From Myotis daubentonii (lineage: Eukaryota; Chordata; Mammalia; Chiroptera; Vespertilionidae): a DNA stretch of 64,000 nucleotides. The first letter of the stretch is position 1. Every line of letters begins with the position of its first letter. Location: NCBI RefSeq assembly GCF_963259705.1, contig NC_081847.1, forward strand, positions 85,992,485 through 86,056,484, in the 5' to 3' direction. Of the stretch, positions 1 through 10,842 are shown one piece after another. The position numbers were made by a program, and so were the translations under genes. The notes below the pieces were generated by a model. The model was not told the origin of the DNA and made no database searches. It saw only the letters and a program-made list of their open reading frames with translations.

Positions 1-139
1 AGTACAGAGAGGAGAGGACAGAGAATGTTCTAGAGTGAGACGAGCATGTATAGGACTGCCCTAAGGTGGAGGGAAACAGAAAGGCTCCCATGACAGGAGT
101 GTCATGAGTCAGCAAGGAGGCTGGCTGCGAGGAGCCAGG

Positions 140-705
140 TCACACGGCCTCGCAGACCGTTCCAACTCTTGAGGATTTTGTTCTGAGAGTAACGGGAAGC
201 CAATTAAAGGCTTCACATGGGGGAGTGAAAGAATTAGATTTGCATTTTAAAAATGCGAAGGGATTGAGTGTGGAAAATAGACTGAGAAGGGTCGGGAGCA
301 TGGGGCGAGTGAGAACAGCTGGGGGTGTCTGATAACAGCGCCGCGAAGCAGTGGTGGCACCTTGAACAGAGGTGGTGGCGCGACGACTAAGGAAGTGAGT
401 AGACTTGAAAGCCGTTGTGGAGGTCAAATATCCAGATGTGGGGGTTCATTAGATATAGTGTAAGGGAGCTGTCCCAAATGGATGGGGCCATGCCCTTTGC
501 TAATGCAGGTGGCGGGAGGGAGACAGCAAGGGAAAAATCAGGGTCGTGCTTGGGAACTGTTGAGTCTGGGAGATACTGGAACAAAACGTGTGCTTCATGG
601 GACAGTCTGAGCCTGCCGACAGGACCCATGGCAAATGCCACCCAGAAACAGGCCTCCACTGACAGACCAGCTCATGTAATGGACCTGGCGATCTGGAATT
701 ACTGA
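140..705 (+). repeat. Old interspersed repeat, family not named
   Basis: The stretch reads like a long medium-copy mammalian repeat whose text runs 'gggaagccaattaaagg' then 'tttgcattttaaaa'. Related text recurs at about 26188 ('gggaagctgtggaagg', then 'cagatttgcc'), and a further part probably lies at 7880-8260. The reading frames through it are short and show no recognisable protein. I recognise the text as a common old repeat but cannot give the family name. Confidence 0.5.
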
Positions 706-829
706 GGTGTGTGTCTGAAGGCAAAAGAGAAAAGTTGCAAAATGACTTTTAAAAACTGTATCAAAGCAAAGTCCCAGCATACGGCTTAAACATCCATTTT
801 GTAGAGAGTCTGTTACTTTTGTGTGCTTT

Positions 830-1245
830 TTGGTATTTTTAAGGTAAAATTCACATAAGATAAAATTCACCATTTTAACCACTTGAAAATGTACAATACA
901 GAGGTTTCCGCTATGTCCACAATGTTGGGCAGCCACCACCACTGTCTAATTCCAGAACATTCCATCACCCCTGAAAGGAACCCTGTACCCACCAGGCAGT
1001 CACTCCTGACTTCCTCGTCCCCCGTGTTTAGGTTCATGCTTCATACTTCTTTGTTGTCGCTGGAAACCAGACGTTCTGAATGTCATAAAGCACCAACTCT
1101 GGAAGTCAGGCCCTCCTCCCTCCTCAGGGTTTGTTTGCTGTTGATGCTTGTGGTTCCTGTTGGTTTGCTTAGTGAGTTTTTTGAACTAATTTCTAAAAGG
1201 TGCATTCTTTGTCATGTGTGCCCACTGAAGTGTCTACTTTATTAA
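830..1245. repeat. Old L1M LINE fragment, untranslated part
   Basis: The text 'aaaattcaccattttaacc', followed by the 'attccagaacattccatcac' type of wording, is typical of old mammalian L1 non-coding ends. The later 'gttgtcgctggaaaccag' fits the same family. It is diverged, carries no usable frame, and its orientation was not resolved. About 380 unique bases without recognisable features follow, up to 1628. Confidence 0.55.
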
Positions 1246-1950
1246 CTCAATAGTCAGCTAATGGTTCAACAGAAATTTCCTGAAATGCCTGGAACTCAAA
1301 CCATAAAAATACTCAAGTCTTTGCAGATGAGCAGTTTACAACTCTGCATTAGGCTTCACGCCCGCTTGTGCGGCCTGAAGGTCAGCAGGGGGTGAAAGCT
1401 TAGAGCCTCTCTGGTCTTTTCTAGGCAGATACCCTGCCCTGGGCATGGGGGTGGTCTTCTAGATTCCCAGAAATTGGCGGGAACTTCTCAAAACCCTTAT
1501 TCCTGAAGCACCTCACTCCCCATCCTTCCTCCCTAGCCTTTTGTTTGTGCAATGTATGCCTACCTGTTATCCCTTGCTCCGACAGCAGTGGCTAACACAT
1601 TTGCCTTTAAATGTTTGTGAAAAATGCTCACTACTGCCGGGAGCCGGTCCATCCTTGCTGTTTCAAGGGACCTGGCATATATGGCATACTGTTCTTAATA
1701 TGTTTGCTCACCTTCTTGGCACTATGTGTTTTAACCAAGGTCACCTCTCTAAGAAAGGATGTTTCCCCAGGTAGGGATTTTCCCCTGAAGTTAAGGAGGG
1801 AATAAAACCCCTTAACTAAGTGCCAGGCGGGTAATTAATCACTTTAACTACGAACAATCATGCTTAAGCTACATAATCTTTACTCCCTGGAATGGAGATA
1901 AGAAACGCCCTAACCTTTGGAATAGAGATTGATGGGATTGAATCAACTGG

Positions 1951-1958
1951 TATAAATA
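1951..1958 (+). promoter_or_regulatory. LTR TATA box
   Basis: TATAAATA lies about 316 bp into the solo LTR, upstream of the tandem-repeat region that would be transcribed. It suggests the LTR promoter faces right. Activity is not shown by sequence alone. Confidence 0.6.
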
Positions 1959-2210
1959 CAGATGTAACAAGACAACAAGACACAGAACCTAGACACAGAA
2001 CCTACACAGAATCTAGAGACAGAAGAACTTCGCTGGAGAGAACATGGCAAAAGATCCTGGACAGAAACTGGCAACACAACCTAGAGACAGAACCTAGCGA
2101 GAGAACATGGCAAAAGATCTTGGACAGAACCTGGCTACAGAACCTGGCTGGGGAACCTACAGAACCTGGATAGAACATGGCAAGAGAACCTGACTAGAAC
2201 CTGGTGACTG

Positions 2211-2348
2211 AACCTGGCTGGAGAACCAAACCAGAACTTGGCTGGAGATCCTAACCAGAACTTCGCTGGAGATCCTAACCAGAACTTCGCTGGAGATCCT
2301 GAACTGAACTTGGCTGGAGATCCAGACCAGAACTTGGCTGGAGATCCT
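2211..2348 (+). repeat. 24-bp minisatellite inside the LTR
   Basis: About six units of a 24-bp repeat with core GGCTGGAGATCC...CCAGAACTT follow a looser run of CAGAACCT-type units (about 1980-2210). Units differ by a few substitutions. The repeat has no in-frame stop in one minus-strand frame, which makes a repetitive open frame there with no sign of being a real protein. Confidence 0.85.
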
Positions 2349-2460
2349 GGCTAGGCTGCTGATCAACTGAACGCTGTCTCCATGTCATTCCTTCTTCGCC
2401 GACTCCGTCCACACCTTTGGGGACCCCTGGACCTGCTGGGGTTGGACCCCAGCACACTAC

Positions 2461-3409
2461 CACCCCACTCCCCGGCCCAGGTAGCTGTCTGTCCACTCAG
2501 GGAGAGTTCCAAGCTAAGCTAAAGGGAAGCAAGCTCTTTGTGCCAGTTTGGGGAGCCACCAGCCAGGTCAAACCAAACAACCACAATTCTTTGAGAGCAA
2601 GGTCTGCTCATTTCCTCCAGCACCAGGAACCCACCCATAAAGCAGGTTCCATCTTCAAGACTGCTGCTGAGTAGGGGACGGGGGGTGGGGGGTGGACAGA
2701 GGGGGAGGTGAGCGGGGTCAGGATAAGCTAAGATGCTACCGAGGTTTCCTACAGAGATGCAGTGTGTTTTTCTTGATTCAGTATCCATCCGGTTGTTATA
2801 AACCTTGGACTAGTTTCCAGAGTTTCAATAACATTGACTTTGCCAGTTTTTGCCAGTTTACTCCCTGTTTTTGTAGAGGGGATGGTCTCTTGGAGTTACC
2901 TACTCCGCCGTCTCACAGGCCTCTGAACAGTGTGTCTGTGCCAAAAAGAATGACAGGTGCTGAGTGTTGGCTGAGTCTGTGGTGGTTGATGAAAAACACA
3001 GGGACAGAGAAGCTAAGTATTGTCAGGAGCTTCTTCCGGACGAGCAATGTCCACGTGGTGGTGGTGTGACGAGGACAGGAGAATAGATCCACTGAGGTCA
3101 GACGCAGGGGTGGGGTGAGGAAGGCGAATGCAGGAAGCTCCCGTGTTGGCTGAACATTGCCCTTTGCTTCTCCCTGACACCGTCTACCTTAATAAATCCT
3201 AATGGTTAAGTATTCCCCGGAGTACTCTGTGCTGGCATTGGTTAGGAGTCAGAAGAAAGAGCAAACTACGTCTGTGCCCATAGGAAATGCGTCATTTTGC
3301 TGTTGAGATGGCATTTGTTCGGAATTCATGCAGGGGAGGTGGACTTATGTTGTAGTAATATGATCAGCGTTAGGAATTACAGGGACTTCTTTAGGATTTG
3401 TAAGGACTA
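2461..3409. other. Stretch without recognised features
   Basis: Mostly unique-looking sequence. The part at about 2740-2960 has the texture of an old, unassigned repeat. A short G-run lies at about 2678-2692. No coding exon, RNA gene or lineage repeat was seen. Confidence 0.4.
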
Positions 3410-3585
3410 GCCCTATACTGTCCATAGGGGAACTCCCAGCTGCACGGGGACTTTTAACATGTAAAGTTAGATGGGTTAACATGAAATAAAATGGAAAGTT
3501 CAGTTTTTCAGTCACAGCAGCCACATTTCAAGTGTTCAATTGCTGCTGTGCCTACCTAACGGCTCCTGTATTGGGCAGGAAGCTC
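3410..3585 (-). mobile_element. hAT-Charlie MITE, probably MER3-like
   Basis: Degenerate terminal text 'actgtccata' on the left and 'tgtattgggcag' on the right are the expected ends of a CTGTCCAATA-type hAT MITE. 'gccacatttcaagtgttcaa' in the interior supports this. It is heavily diverged, and the exact family name is uncertain. Confidence 0.5.
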
Positions 3586-4194
3586 TGTCTTTGCAGGAAG
3601 TTCTGTTGGGCAGTGCTCGGCTAGGGTATGGAAACCCAACTCAGAATGCAATGTATTCCTTTCGAGAAACTTCAAATCCTGGAAAAAAATCAGATACCAC
3701 AGCCAGGAACCATAAAAGGCTGGACTTAGATGTATGCTCTGGTAGGTCAAGATTATGTCCTTCCTGTGACACGTGCTCCTTGGAGGCCTTCCTCAGATTT
3801 TCCTGAGAGACGGAGGTGCCCCCCGGGAAAGAGCCCATCTGAGAGCGAAGGCTACCAAAGGGAAAGGGCGAGTCTGGGTTTTCCAAGAGTCTGTCCCTCA
3901 GATTTGTCCTCCTAAGTCTCAAGTTCCCAGGGCTCCTCCCGGCCAGGCTGCCACGATGCTGCCACAGATGTAACAAGAGCAGCCACCTGGGTACCAATAA
4001 CAAGAGGGTCTTGCCCCTCCTCTTCCCAAACTGACAGCCTACAGTGTGGTCTGAGTAGATGGGGATGATAGCCCATCTGCGGCATATGGTTTTCAGTCCA
4101 CATAAAGCCCTCTGGTCTGAGTCTGGCCGTGCTGACCCCTCCCTGTGTCTGTTGGCCAAAGGGGCTTCGGGCCACGTGGGAGGCCTTACACTTC

Positions 4195-4285
4195 CCACGG
4201 GGTTATATTATTCAACCCGGCCCTTCTTATCTTTGCACATGAGGAAACTGGGGCCCAAGAAAGGGGATAAACCAAATATGTAAAG
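4195..4285 (-). repeat. MIR SINE fragment
   Basis: 'cacatgaggaaactggggcc' matches the reverse-complement core of MIR. Only about 90 bp are visible. The sequence between 3586 and 4194 is otherwise unique-looking, with no supported gene. Confidence 0.45.
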
Positions 4286-4611
4286 AAAAGAAAGTAATAT
4301 ACTTGTGACTAAACATCAGATCTCTGTCTGTGGTTTCTGGCAGCCAGATCCAAGAGGGAAACACAATGGGCTGTATAGACATCATTTTTTAAAAAATTAA
4401 AAACACCTCATAGTTCTTCAGGTGTCTGTCCTTCTAGTGCTAACCCCACAGTCACTACTCCATTTCGTCTCCCTTCATAGCTAATGTCATTGTTTTTAAA
4501 AAATAAAGTTTCCTGATTATGAAACAGAGCTTCTCCTATAACTTTTGATATTTTTATGATTTTTCTTTCCTGCCTTTCTGTTTGTATATAAATAATATAT
4601 TACACATAACA

Positions 4612-4839
4612 TTTTTTTAAAAAAAATATATTTTTATTGATTTCAGAGAGGAAGGGAGAAGGAGAGAGAAAGACAGAAACATCAAGGATGAGAGAGAATC
4701 ATTGATTGGCTGCTTCCTGCATGCTCTCTACTGGGGATTGAGCCCGCAACCTGGGCATGTGCCCTTGACCAGAATTGAACCTGGGACCCTTCAGTCCGCA
4801 GGCCAACATTCTATCCACTGAGCCAAACCAGCTAGAGTG
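4612..4839 (-). mobile_element. Ves SINE
   Basis: Reverse orientation: A/T-rich tail at the left (TTTTTATTGATTTCAGAGAG), GA-rich spacer, then the tRNA-like head ending 'ccactgagccaaaccagc'. It is flanked by an imperfect target duplication CACATAACA (4603-4611, and again from 4840). Ves SINEs are RNA polymerase III-derived elements of vesper bats mobilised by L1. Confidence 0.95.
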
Positions 4840-4849
4840 CACATAACAC

Positions 4850-5230
4850 ATTTATAAATCATATTTTTATAGCTTGTTATATTTTACTTGGTTCATTATG
4901 AATATTATTTCATGCCATGAAAAAATTCTTTCAAAATATCATGTTTATTGGCTGGAACAATATCCCATCATGAAGACATACCATAACTTATTTAATAATT
5001 TCCCTATTGCTTATATTGTTGGCAACATTTCTCTATTAGAGATAAAGTTGCAATTATCATCCTGTGCCTAAATCTTTGTCAGTATCTCTAATTACTATTT
5101 CCTTTGGGTAGATCTCCAGAAGTGAGAAATCTAGGTCAAAGCTCAGCAATATTTGAAAGCTTTTGATTCACACACAGGCAAAACTTCTCAAAAGAACTGT
5201 CTATATTCATGCTTCTATTTCTCCCACTTA
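4850..5230 (-). repeat. Probable L1 ORF2 3'-end fragment, reverse
   Basis: 'ggctggaacaatatcccatc' and the following text resemble the common reverse-strand L1 phrase around the 3' part of ORF2. The copy is old and interrupted at the left by the Ves SINE. No open frame of note. Confidence 0.45.
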
Positions 5231-6066
5231 AGTGGTTTTAATTGAAAATGATCAATAGGCGACTGTGGTTTATCTTGGTGCAGACTTCCCTCGGCTCTGA
5301 CCGCACTTATGGGTGTGAGCTACTCATGAAACCATAGGTCACTTTTATAAGTATAAGCCCTGATGAGGAGAAAAACTCAAGGTAAGCTCTGAGATTAGGA
5401 GAAGAATTCGAATATATTCTCGTAATAGTCGGTTGTTTGTACATGAGGGTATTCTACCATGTCAGGAGATGAATAAAGATGACTTGGAGAAATTAATGAG
5501 TTAAGGCAGAAGAGTCAGATCTTAGTAAGTTCAAGTTTCTACACAGTAAGAGATAGGAGGGAGTGGAATAGTGAAGCTCAAAGTTATTTTTCTTACTATG
5601 ACCCATTATTAAGAAATCTTTTAATGGTGTGTAATCTATGGTGCATACACACACACACATCCTAATCCCCACACAAATGTGCATATATATCTGTAATAAA
5701 AAGTCACCAAGTAATACTCTCATCATATACAACTAACTTGGATATTTTCTGTTTTATTCAAGTGTTTCAAAAATGCTTACAAGCTCTGCTGAATTGATTT
5801 CACAGCCCATAATGGGTTCTGAGCTATAGTTTGAAAAGCACACGACTGGGTGAGGTGAGGACAGAGCAGGGAACATGTAGTTAGGGTTTCAGTTAGGTCT
5901 TATTACAGGTTGAAAGAAGAGAATGCTGGGATGGTCCAAACCAGCCAAGAAACTTCTGGGAACTTAGCAGGCTGAGAGGTTGGCTTTGTTTGTGGGAATC
6001 CAGTGAGTGTCAAGATCTGCCCAAACCACTCTGGATACCTAATATGTACCCAGACCGACTTGCCTT
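5231..6066. other. Mostly unique stretch
   Basis: A short (CA)n run lies at about 5647-5659. At about 5745-5855 the text ends 'tatagtttgaaaagcacac', which resembles the right end of an old hAT-Charlie MITE (low certainty). No coding or RNA gene seen. Confidence 0.4.
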
Positions 6067-6083
6067 GAAAGGGCTGCAGAATT

Positions 6084-6269
6084 GACCCTGGCTGGGTAGC
6101 TCAGCTGGTTAGAGCGTCCTCCCCATACGCTAAGGTTGCGGGTTCAATCTCCAGCCAGGGCATGTACAAGAAGCAACCAATGAATGCATAAATACTAGTA
6201 AGTGGAACACCAAATTGATGTTTCTCTCGCTCTCTCTTTCTAAAAAATCAATTAAAAAAATAAAAAAGA
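6084..6269 (+). mobile_element. tRNA-derived SINE, older bat subtype
   Basis: The head contains an A box (TAGCTCAGCTGG) and a B box (GGTTCAATCTCC) in the usual tRNA arrangement, followed by a spacer, a TCTCTC run and an A-rich tail. A 17-bp target duplication GAAAGkGCTGCAGAATT with one mismatch flanks it at 6067-6083 and 6270-6286. The head and body differ from the standard Ves copies here, so it is a distinct subfamily. Confidence 0.93.
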
Positions 6270-6469
6270 GAAAGTGCTGCAGAATTTTAATGAAACCTCC
6301 AAGACAGAAAGCACTTAAAGGGTCGCAGGGAGAGGCGGGTACTGGTGGCCAGAATCACCGAATGATGCTAGGGACAAGGGATTGTGGGAAATGCTGCCTT
6401 GCTGCACGGTTACAATTTTTGCAGACCTTTCAGATAAAGTAATTTACACAGTAGGGGCTCAACTCTTCC

Positions 6470-6740
6470 CTGTTTAAAATGCTGAAAGGGCTTCCCATGA
6501 CGCTTAGAATTAACGCTGAAATTCCTTCCATGGGCCACAGAGCCCTGACTCTCTCTCTGGCCCATCGCTCTTCCGCCCACCCTGCCCTCCAGCCTGTGAC
6601 ATTTTCAAAGGCTCCCACCTTTCCCTTGGCATTTTCTCACACTGTTCACTCTGCTCCAGCCACTCTTCTGCGGTTCCACATACAACTTAATTTTTGCTTC
6701 CCCATGAAGCCTTTCTGGGCCCCCCCTAACCCCCCAAGTG
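6470..6740 (+). repeat. L2 LINE 3' fragment
   Basis: The sequence of 'gggcttcccatgacgc', 'cagagccctgactctc', 'ctctgctccagccactc' and 'aagcctttctgggc' follows the order of the familiar L2 3' region. Diverged and non-coding. Confidence 0.65.
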
Positions 6741-6794
6741 AGATTAGGTCTGTCAGAGAGACCTTTCATACAAGGAAAATCAATGATTTCTGTA

Positions 6795-7321
6795 AGCATG
6801 TGCAGCCATGCACTGCTTTAGTGACAGGGATATGTTCTGAGAAATGAATCGTTAGGTGACTCTGTTGTGTGAACATCACAGAGTACACGTACACAAACCT
6901 AGATGGTGCAGCCTACCACACAACTTGGCTAGATGGCATTGCAGCCTATTGCTCCTGTACAGCATGTTACTGTACAAAACAATTAAATTAAGTGCAAGAG
7001 AAACTGATGCCATCAAGAGATGCAGTAAACATGAGATGTAGAGGTTGCTGCTGATGTAACACACACACTGTTTTCCAGCAAACTTGCTTTTTGTAAGAGT
7101 GCACTCTAAAACAATGATAAGAGGTCTAGTACAGTAAGTACATAAATCTGTAATATAGTTGTTTATTATCATGATCAAGTATTATGTACTATACATAAGC
7201 TTATGTGCTATACTGTTATATGATTGGCAGCACAGTAGGCTTGTTAACACCAGCATCACCACAGACATGTATTGCTTTATGACCTTATGATGGCTATGAC
7301 ATCACTAGGTGGTAGGAATTT
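6795..7321. mobile_element. Tigger-like DNA transposon, broken
   Basis: The left part ('gggatatgttctgagaaatg', 'cacaaacctagatgg', 'gtacagcatgttactgtac') and the right part ('gacatcactaggtggtagg') match a well-known mammalian TcMar-Tigger type element as I remember it. The right end is cut by the Ves SINE at 7322. No transposase frame remains. Confidence 0.55.
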
Positions 7322-7533
7322 AAAAAAATTTTTTTATTGATTTCAGAGAGGAAGGGAGAGGGAGAGAGCGAGAGAGAAACATCAATGATGAGAGAGAATC
7401 ATTGATTGGCTGCCTCCTGCATGCCCCCTACTGGGGATTGAGTGAGCTGGGCAATGTGCCCTAACCGGGAATTTAACCTTGACCTCCTGGTTCATAGGTT
7501 AACGCTCAACCACTGATCCACACCAGTCAGGCT
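7322..7533 (-). mobile_element. Ves SINE
   Basis: Reverse copy with T-rich tail at the left, GA-rich spacer and tRNA-like head ending near 'gatccacaccagtcaggc'. It belongs to the head subtype with 'acctcctggttcataggtt' rather than 'acccttcagtccgcagg'. It sits at the right edge of the Tigger-like element. Confidence 0.93.
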
Positions 7534-7559
7534 AATTTTAGTATGTTTTTTTGAAATGA

Positions 7560-7810
7560 AAAAAACCAAAACCCTGGAGTCCTAACATTTTCAGTTATAC
7601 AATTATAGCATCTTTAAGGACGTTTTTTGTATCTCCATTTTGAAGATTTGTCTCTCCTATTTCATTTTCATGTCTTATTGCTTTATTTTAGCCTCTAAAA
7701 GAATGTTAATAATAGTGATGATAGCAAGCATCTCTGTCTTGCCTCTAAATTTGGTGTATGTTTCCATTTTGTATGCTGTTTGCCAAGCTGTTTTAAGTAG
7801 CTAGCATCTA
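7560..7810 (-). repeat. L1 ORF2 fragment, reverse
   Basis: 'aagaatgttaataatagtg' followed by 'catctctgtcttgcc' is recognisable reverse-strand L1 ORF2 text. Frames are broken, so this is a dead fragment. Confidence 0.6.
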
Positions 7811-7879
7811 TTGTTCTCTAGGGAGCCAGTAAGGTTGAATAAAAACCAGAAGTGTCCTGAAAGCCAAATTCAAATAATA

Positions 7880-8260
7880 TTTCAAGAAGACAAGAGTGAT
7901 TAACTATGTCAAATGCTGGGTAGGTCAAGTTAAATAAAGCCTGAGAGCTGATCATTAGATTTAAGGACATGGAGGCCACTGATGACCTTAATGAGAGCAG
8001 TTTCCATGGCGAGAAGACTAGAATGGAAAGTAGGTTAAAGAGAGAATGGAGGGGAGGAACTGGAGACAGTGAGAAGAGGAGCGTTTTGTTTTGCAGGTTT
8101 GTAGTTGGGAGAGACGCTGGAGAGGAATGGAGTCAAAAGAGCTTCTCTTTTGTTGTTTGTTTTGTTTGTTTTTTAAAGATGAAAGACATTAAACCATATT
8201 TGAAAGTTGCTGCTTATGACCCAGTAATAAGAGAAAAGTGATGAGCAAAGAGAAAGGAGA
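7880..8260 (+). repeat. Old interspersed repeat, same family as 140-705
   Basis: 'atggaggccactgatgacc', 'gagagcagtttccatgg' and 'aactggagacagtgag' belong to the later part of the same unnamed mammalian repeat recognised at 140-705 and near 26 kb. No protein evidence. Confidence 0.5.
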
Positions 8261-8773
8261 GCATTTAGAGTGAGATTCTTGAAGAAGTGATGGGGCATAG
8301 GATCTTGCACACAAGCGCAGGTGACTTCCAACAGAACAGGGCCAGTGTTATCTCCCATAAGAGGGGGAAGGCAGGATATGACAAATGGGGCGGACGTTGG
8401 TAAGCAGGTCATTGTCAATTACTGCCCCCTTTTCTCAGTGTAAAGATTTCCTAGGCAATTCCAGTGAACGTGTAGGTTTGGAGTCACTGGCCCATAGCTA
8501 AAACCAAGAAACCCAGAGAGTCTATTGCTTCCTTCCAAATCCATGCCCGTGTCTTAGATCTCATCTCCCTGCTAGTGAGAAAAGGCATTCCCAGAGCCAG
8601 CTGGGGTGAAAGTGAAAAGGGAGTTACCTCTCATTTCTAGACCTTAGGTGTCAGGCTGTGAGAATAGCTCCAGGCCTGTCCTATCTTCCTAGACAGACAG
8701 ACTGCACATATGGAAAGAGGGAAGAGAAAGAAAGGGGGTGGTGGTGAGAAAATTAGATAGATTAGGGAGGGGG

Positions 8774-8774
<1 letters not shown>

Positions 8775-8817
<43 letters not shown>
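8775..8817 (+). repeat. (GA)n microsatellite
   Basis: A pure GA dinucleotide run of about 43 bp with a GA-rich lead-in. It is not linked to a complete SINE. The flanking 8265-8774 and 8818-9102 are unique-looking. Confidence 0.95.
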
Positions 8818-8820
<3 letters not shown>

Positions 8821-9102
8821 CTCCCCAAACAGAACAACCCAAGAGAGGGAGGAGGACATCTGGGTTATTTATACGCCCCTGTTGTGGTGACTTCATCTTC
8901 TAGAAGCCAGTTGGTTCCTTAAATATGTCCAGTCCTTACCCCTGGGAGAGAGGCCACATTCAAAGTCATTGGCCCTGATGTCAAGTTGCCTTGGAGTAGA
9001 AGAGGTGGGGTGGGGAAACTAATAAATCTAAGCTGCCTCCACTCTTCTACCTGGGCCAAGTCAACAATGGGTGTCATAAAAGGTGAATTTGGCCAGCACA
9101 GT

Positions 9103-9397
9103 TGTCTTAGTCTGTTCTGGCTGCTACTGTAGACTGGGTGGCTTAAGCAAACATTTATTTCTCACAGTTCTGGAAGCTAGGAAGTGCAAGATGAAGGTGC
9201 TGGTAGGTTTGATGAGTGTTGAAAGCCGGCTTCCTGGTTCTTAGACCACTGTCTTCAAGGGTAAACTGTCGTGAGGTACTAATTCTCTTCCTGAGGGCGC
9301 CGCCTAATGATGTAATCACCTCATGAAGGTGCACCCCCCAAATACTGTCACATTGGGAGTTAGGTTTCAACATGATTTTTTGGGAGACACAAATATG
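9103..9397 (-). mobile_element. MLT1A-type LTR (ERVL-MaLR)
   Basis: Reverse orientation. It begins 'tgtcttagtctgttctgg' and contains 'actgggtggcttaagc' and 'tttatttctcacagttctgg'. It ends with 'ttaggtttcaacatgatttt' and 'gggagacacaaat', the expected order for an MLT1A/MST LTR. It is old and without flanking internal sequence here. A Ves SINE lies directly against its end. Confidence 0.8.
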
Positions 9398-9398
9398 T

Positions 9399-9620
9399 CA
9401 TTTTTTTTTTTTTTTTTTTTTAGAGAGAGAGAGAGAGGAAGTGAGAGGGATAGAGAGACAGAAACATCTATGAGAGAGAAACATCATGGATTAGCTGCCT
9501 CCTGCATGGACCCTACTTGGATTGAGCCCACAATCTGGGCCTGTGCCCTGACCGGGAATCAACCGGTGACCTCCTGGTTCATGGGTGGATGCTCAACCAT
9601 TGAGCCACACTGCCTGGGCT
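9399..9620 (-). mobile_element. Ves SINE
   Basis: Reverse copy starting with an uninterrupted T run of about 21, then a GA-rich spacer and head ending 'gagccacactgcctgggct'. The intact poly(T) (poly(A) on the sense strand) suggests a relatively young insertion. It abuts the MLT1A LTR. Confidence 0.93.
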
Positions 9621-9621
9621 C

Positions 9622-10668
9622 AACAACATATTAAAAAATTACATATGAATACCCTAAGCAAGGCAGGCATGCTATTTTCCTGCTCAATGCAGCAACTCCC
9701 TACCCTGTGTCCTCCACAATCACCACAGATGTTGGCACAGATGGCCTAGCCACCAAGGTGCAGGTTGTGGAAGTGGGGAAATGCTGGTACACTCCCCCCA
9801 ACCCCCCCCTCCAACCCCCAGAAAAACAGAAGTCCTAAAATGACTTAGGGACCTTCCCAACTCTGGGCTCTGTGTGGTTTTCTTCTGCTGACTGACCACT
9901 ACCCAGGCCAGCTGTTTCTTTAGGAATCTTCCCTGGGGATAAAAATAAGAGATAACCCATTTGTTTCCTGATAAGAACATCCACAGGAGACCCTCTGCAT
10001 GTGATCCGCATGTGCTGGGGGTGCCTGTTCATTGTCCTGGCCTTGTGCTGTCATGGACTCCGATATTCAAATGCACGTTTCACACCCTTGTCCCACAGTT
10101 GAGAGGATGGCCATTCACTATGCATGAGCCATTCACTCATGCTCATCTCACGGCGAAAATTACATTTTCCCAGGTGCCAAGTGGAAGAGATAAATTATCG
10201 CAAGTGGAAAGTGCATTGTTCCCAAGGGCAGCTCCACGGACCCAAGACACTGATTTAAAACACCCGGGAGGGAGACTGGAGCTTTCCTGCCTCCTGACGT
10301 CCTCCGTCCACGCCTCCAGGCCCTCACCCCAGTGGGCTCCATGTGACATTTGACTTTCTGGCTTTCTGTGTGGATAAAAGGAACACCCTTGGGACCTCTT
10401 ATTCTTCCTTCCTAGAAAAGTTGTTGTAAAAATGAATAAATCGACACAGAACAGTTCACATTGATGCACACCCACTGAAATTGATAGTACGTATTTACAG
10501 TGAAAATTTAAGAAGGGGAACGTTAAAGTGTTCTCTTTGGGGAAGCCACATTGGAACGCCTTAGCCATGGATGTTCACACATTTACTTTTTACCCACTCT
10601 CTCCTTATCCCTACCTGTTCTCCTCAGGAAGGTTCAGATAACTGTCTCTAACTTAGCATGTAATCTTT
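9622..10668. other. Unique stretch
   Basis: Short C and G runs at about 9796-9820, but no recognisable repeat family, exon or RNA gene. Overlapping open frames on both strands around 10140-10570 show no protein-like features and are treated as chance. Confidence 0.4.
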
Positions 10669-10768
10669 AACCCACTACCTACATAATGATTTATAACCCA
10701 CTACCTACATAATGGTTTATAACCCATTACCTACATAATATGCTTTATAACCCACTACCTACATAATA
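10669..10768 (+). repeat. 26-28 bp minisatellite, four units
   Basis: Units start at 10669, 10695, 10721 and 10749, each beginning AACCCAYTACCTACATAAT. The first two differ at one base, the third carries a 2-bp insertion and the last is partial. Confidence 0.93.
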
Positions 10769-10842
10769 AGTACAGCTAACATTTATTGCCCTGCAGATGG
10801 CCATCATTGTCCTACCTACTTGATGCATGTGATCCCACAATT

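Larger units (their letters stand above)
1635..2454 (+). mobile_element. Solo LTR of a class II (ERVK-like) endogenous retrovirus
   Basis: The element begins TG (1635) and ends CA (2454) and is bounded by perfect 6-bp direct repeats CACTAC at 1629-1634 and 2455-2460. A 6-bp target duplication is typical of betaretrovirus-like class II ERVs. It holds a TATA box (TATAAATA, 1951-1958), which gives the plus orientation, and ends in a CCCC-AGCA type U5 terminus. There is no internal retroviral sequence, primer binding site or second LTR on either side, so it is a recombined solo LTR. Downstream of the TATA box it contains CAGAACCT-type short repeats and a 24-bp tandem array. Confidence 0.88.

Noticed and set aside
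2157..2366. Repetitive minus-strand open frame with Ser-Ser-Gln-Val-type repeats
   Set aside because: It is the translation of the 24-bp minisatellite in the LTR, not a protein gene.
6090..6165. tRNA-like sequence with A and B boxes
   Set aside because: It is the head of a SINE with an A-rich tail and target duplication. The acceptor stem does not pair as in a real tRNA gene.
10680..10770. CRISPR-like direct repeats
   Set aside because: Units are head to tail with no unique spacers. This is an ordinary minisatellite in a vertebrate genome.
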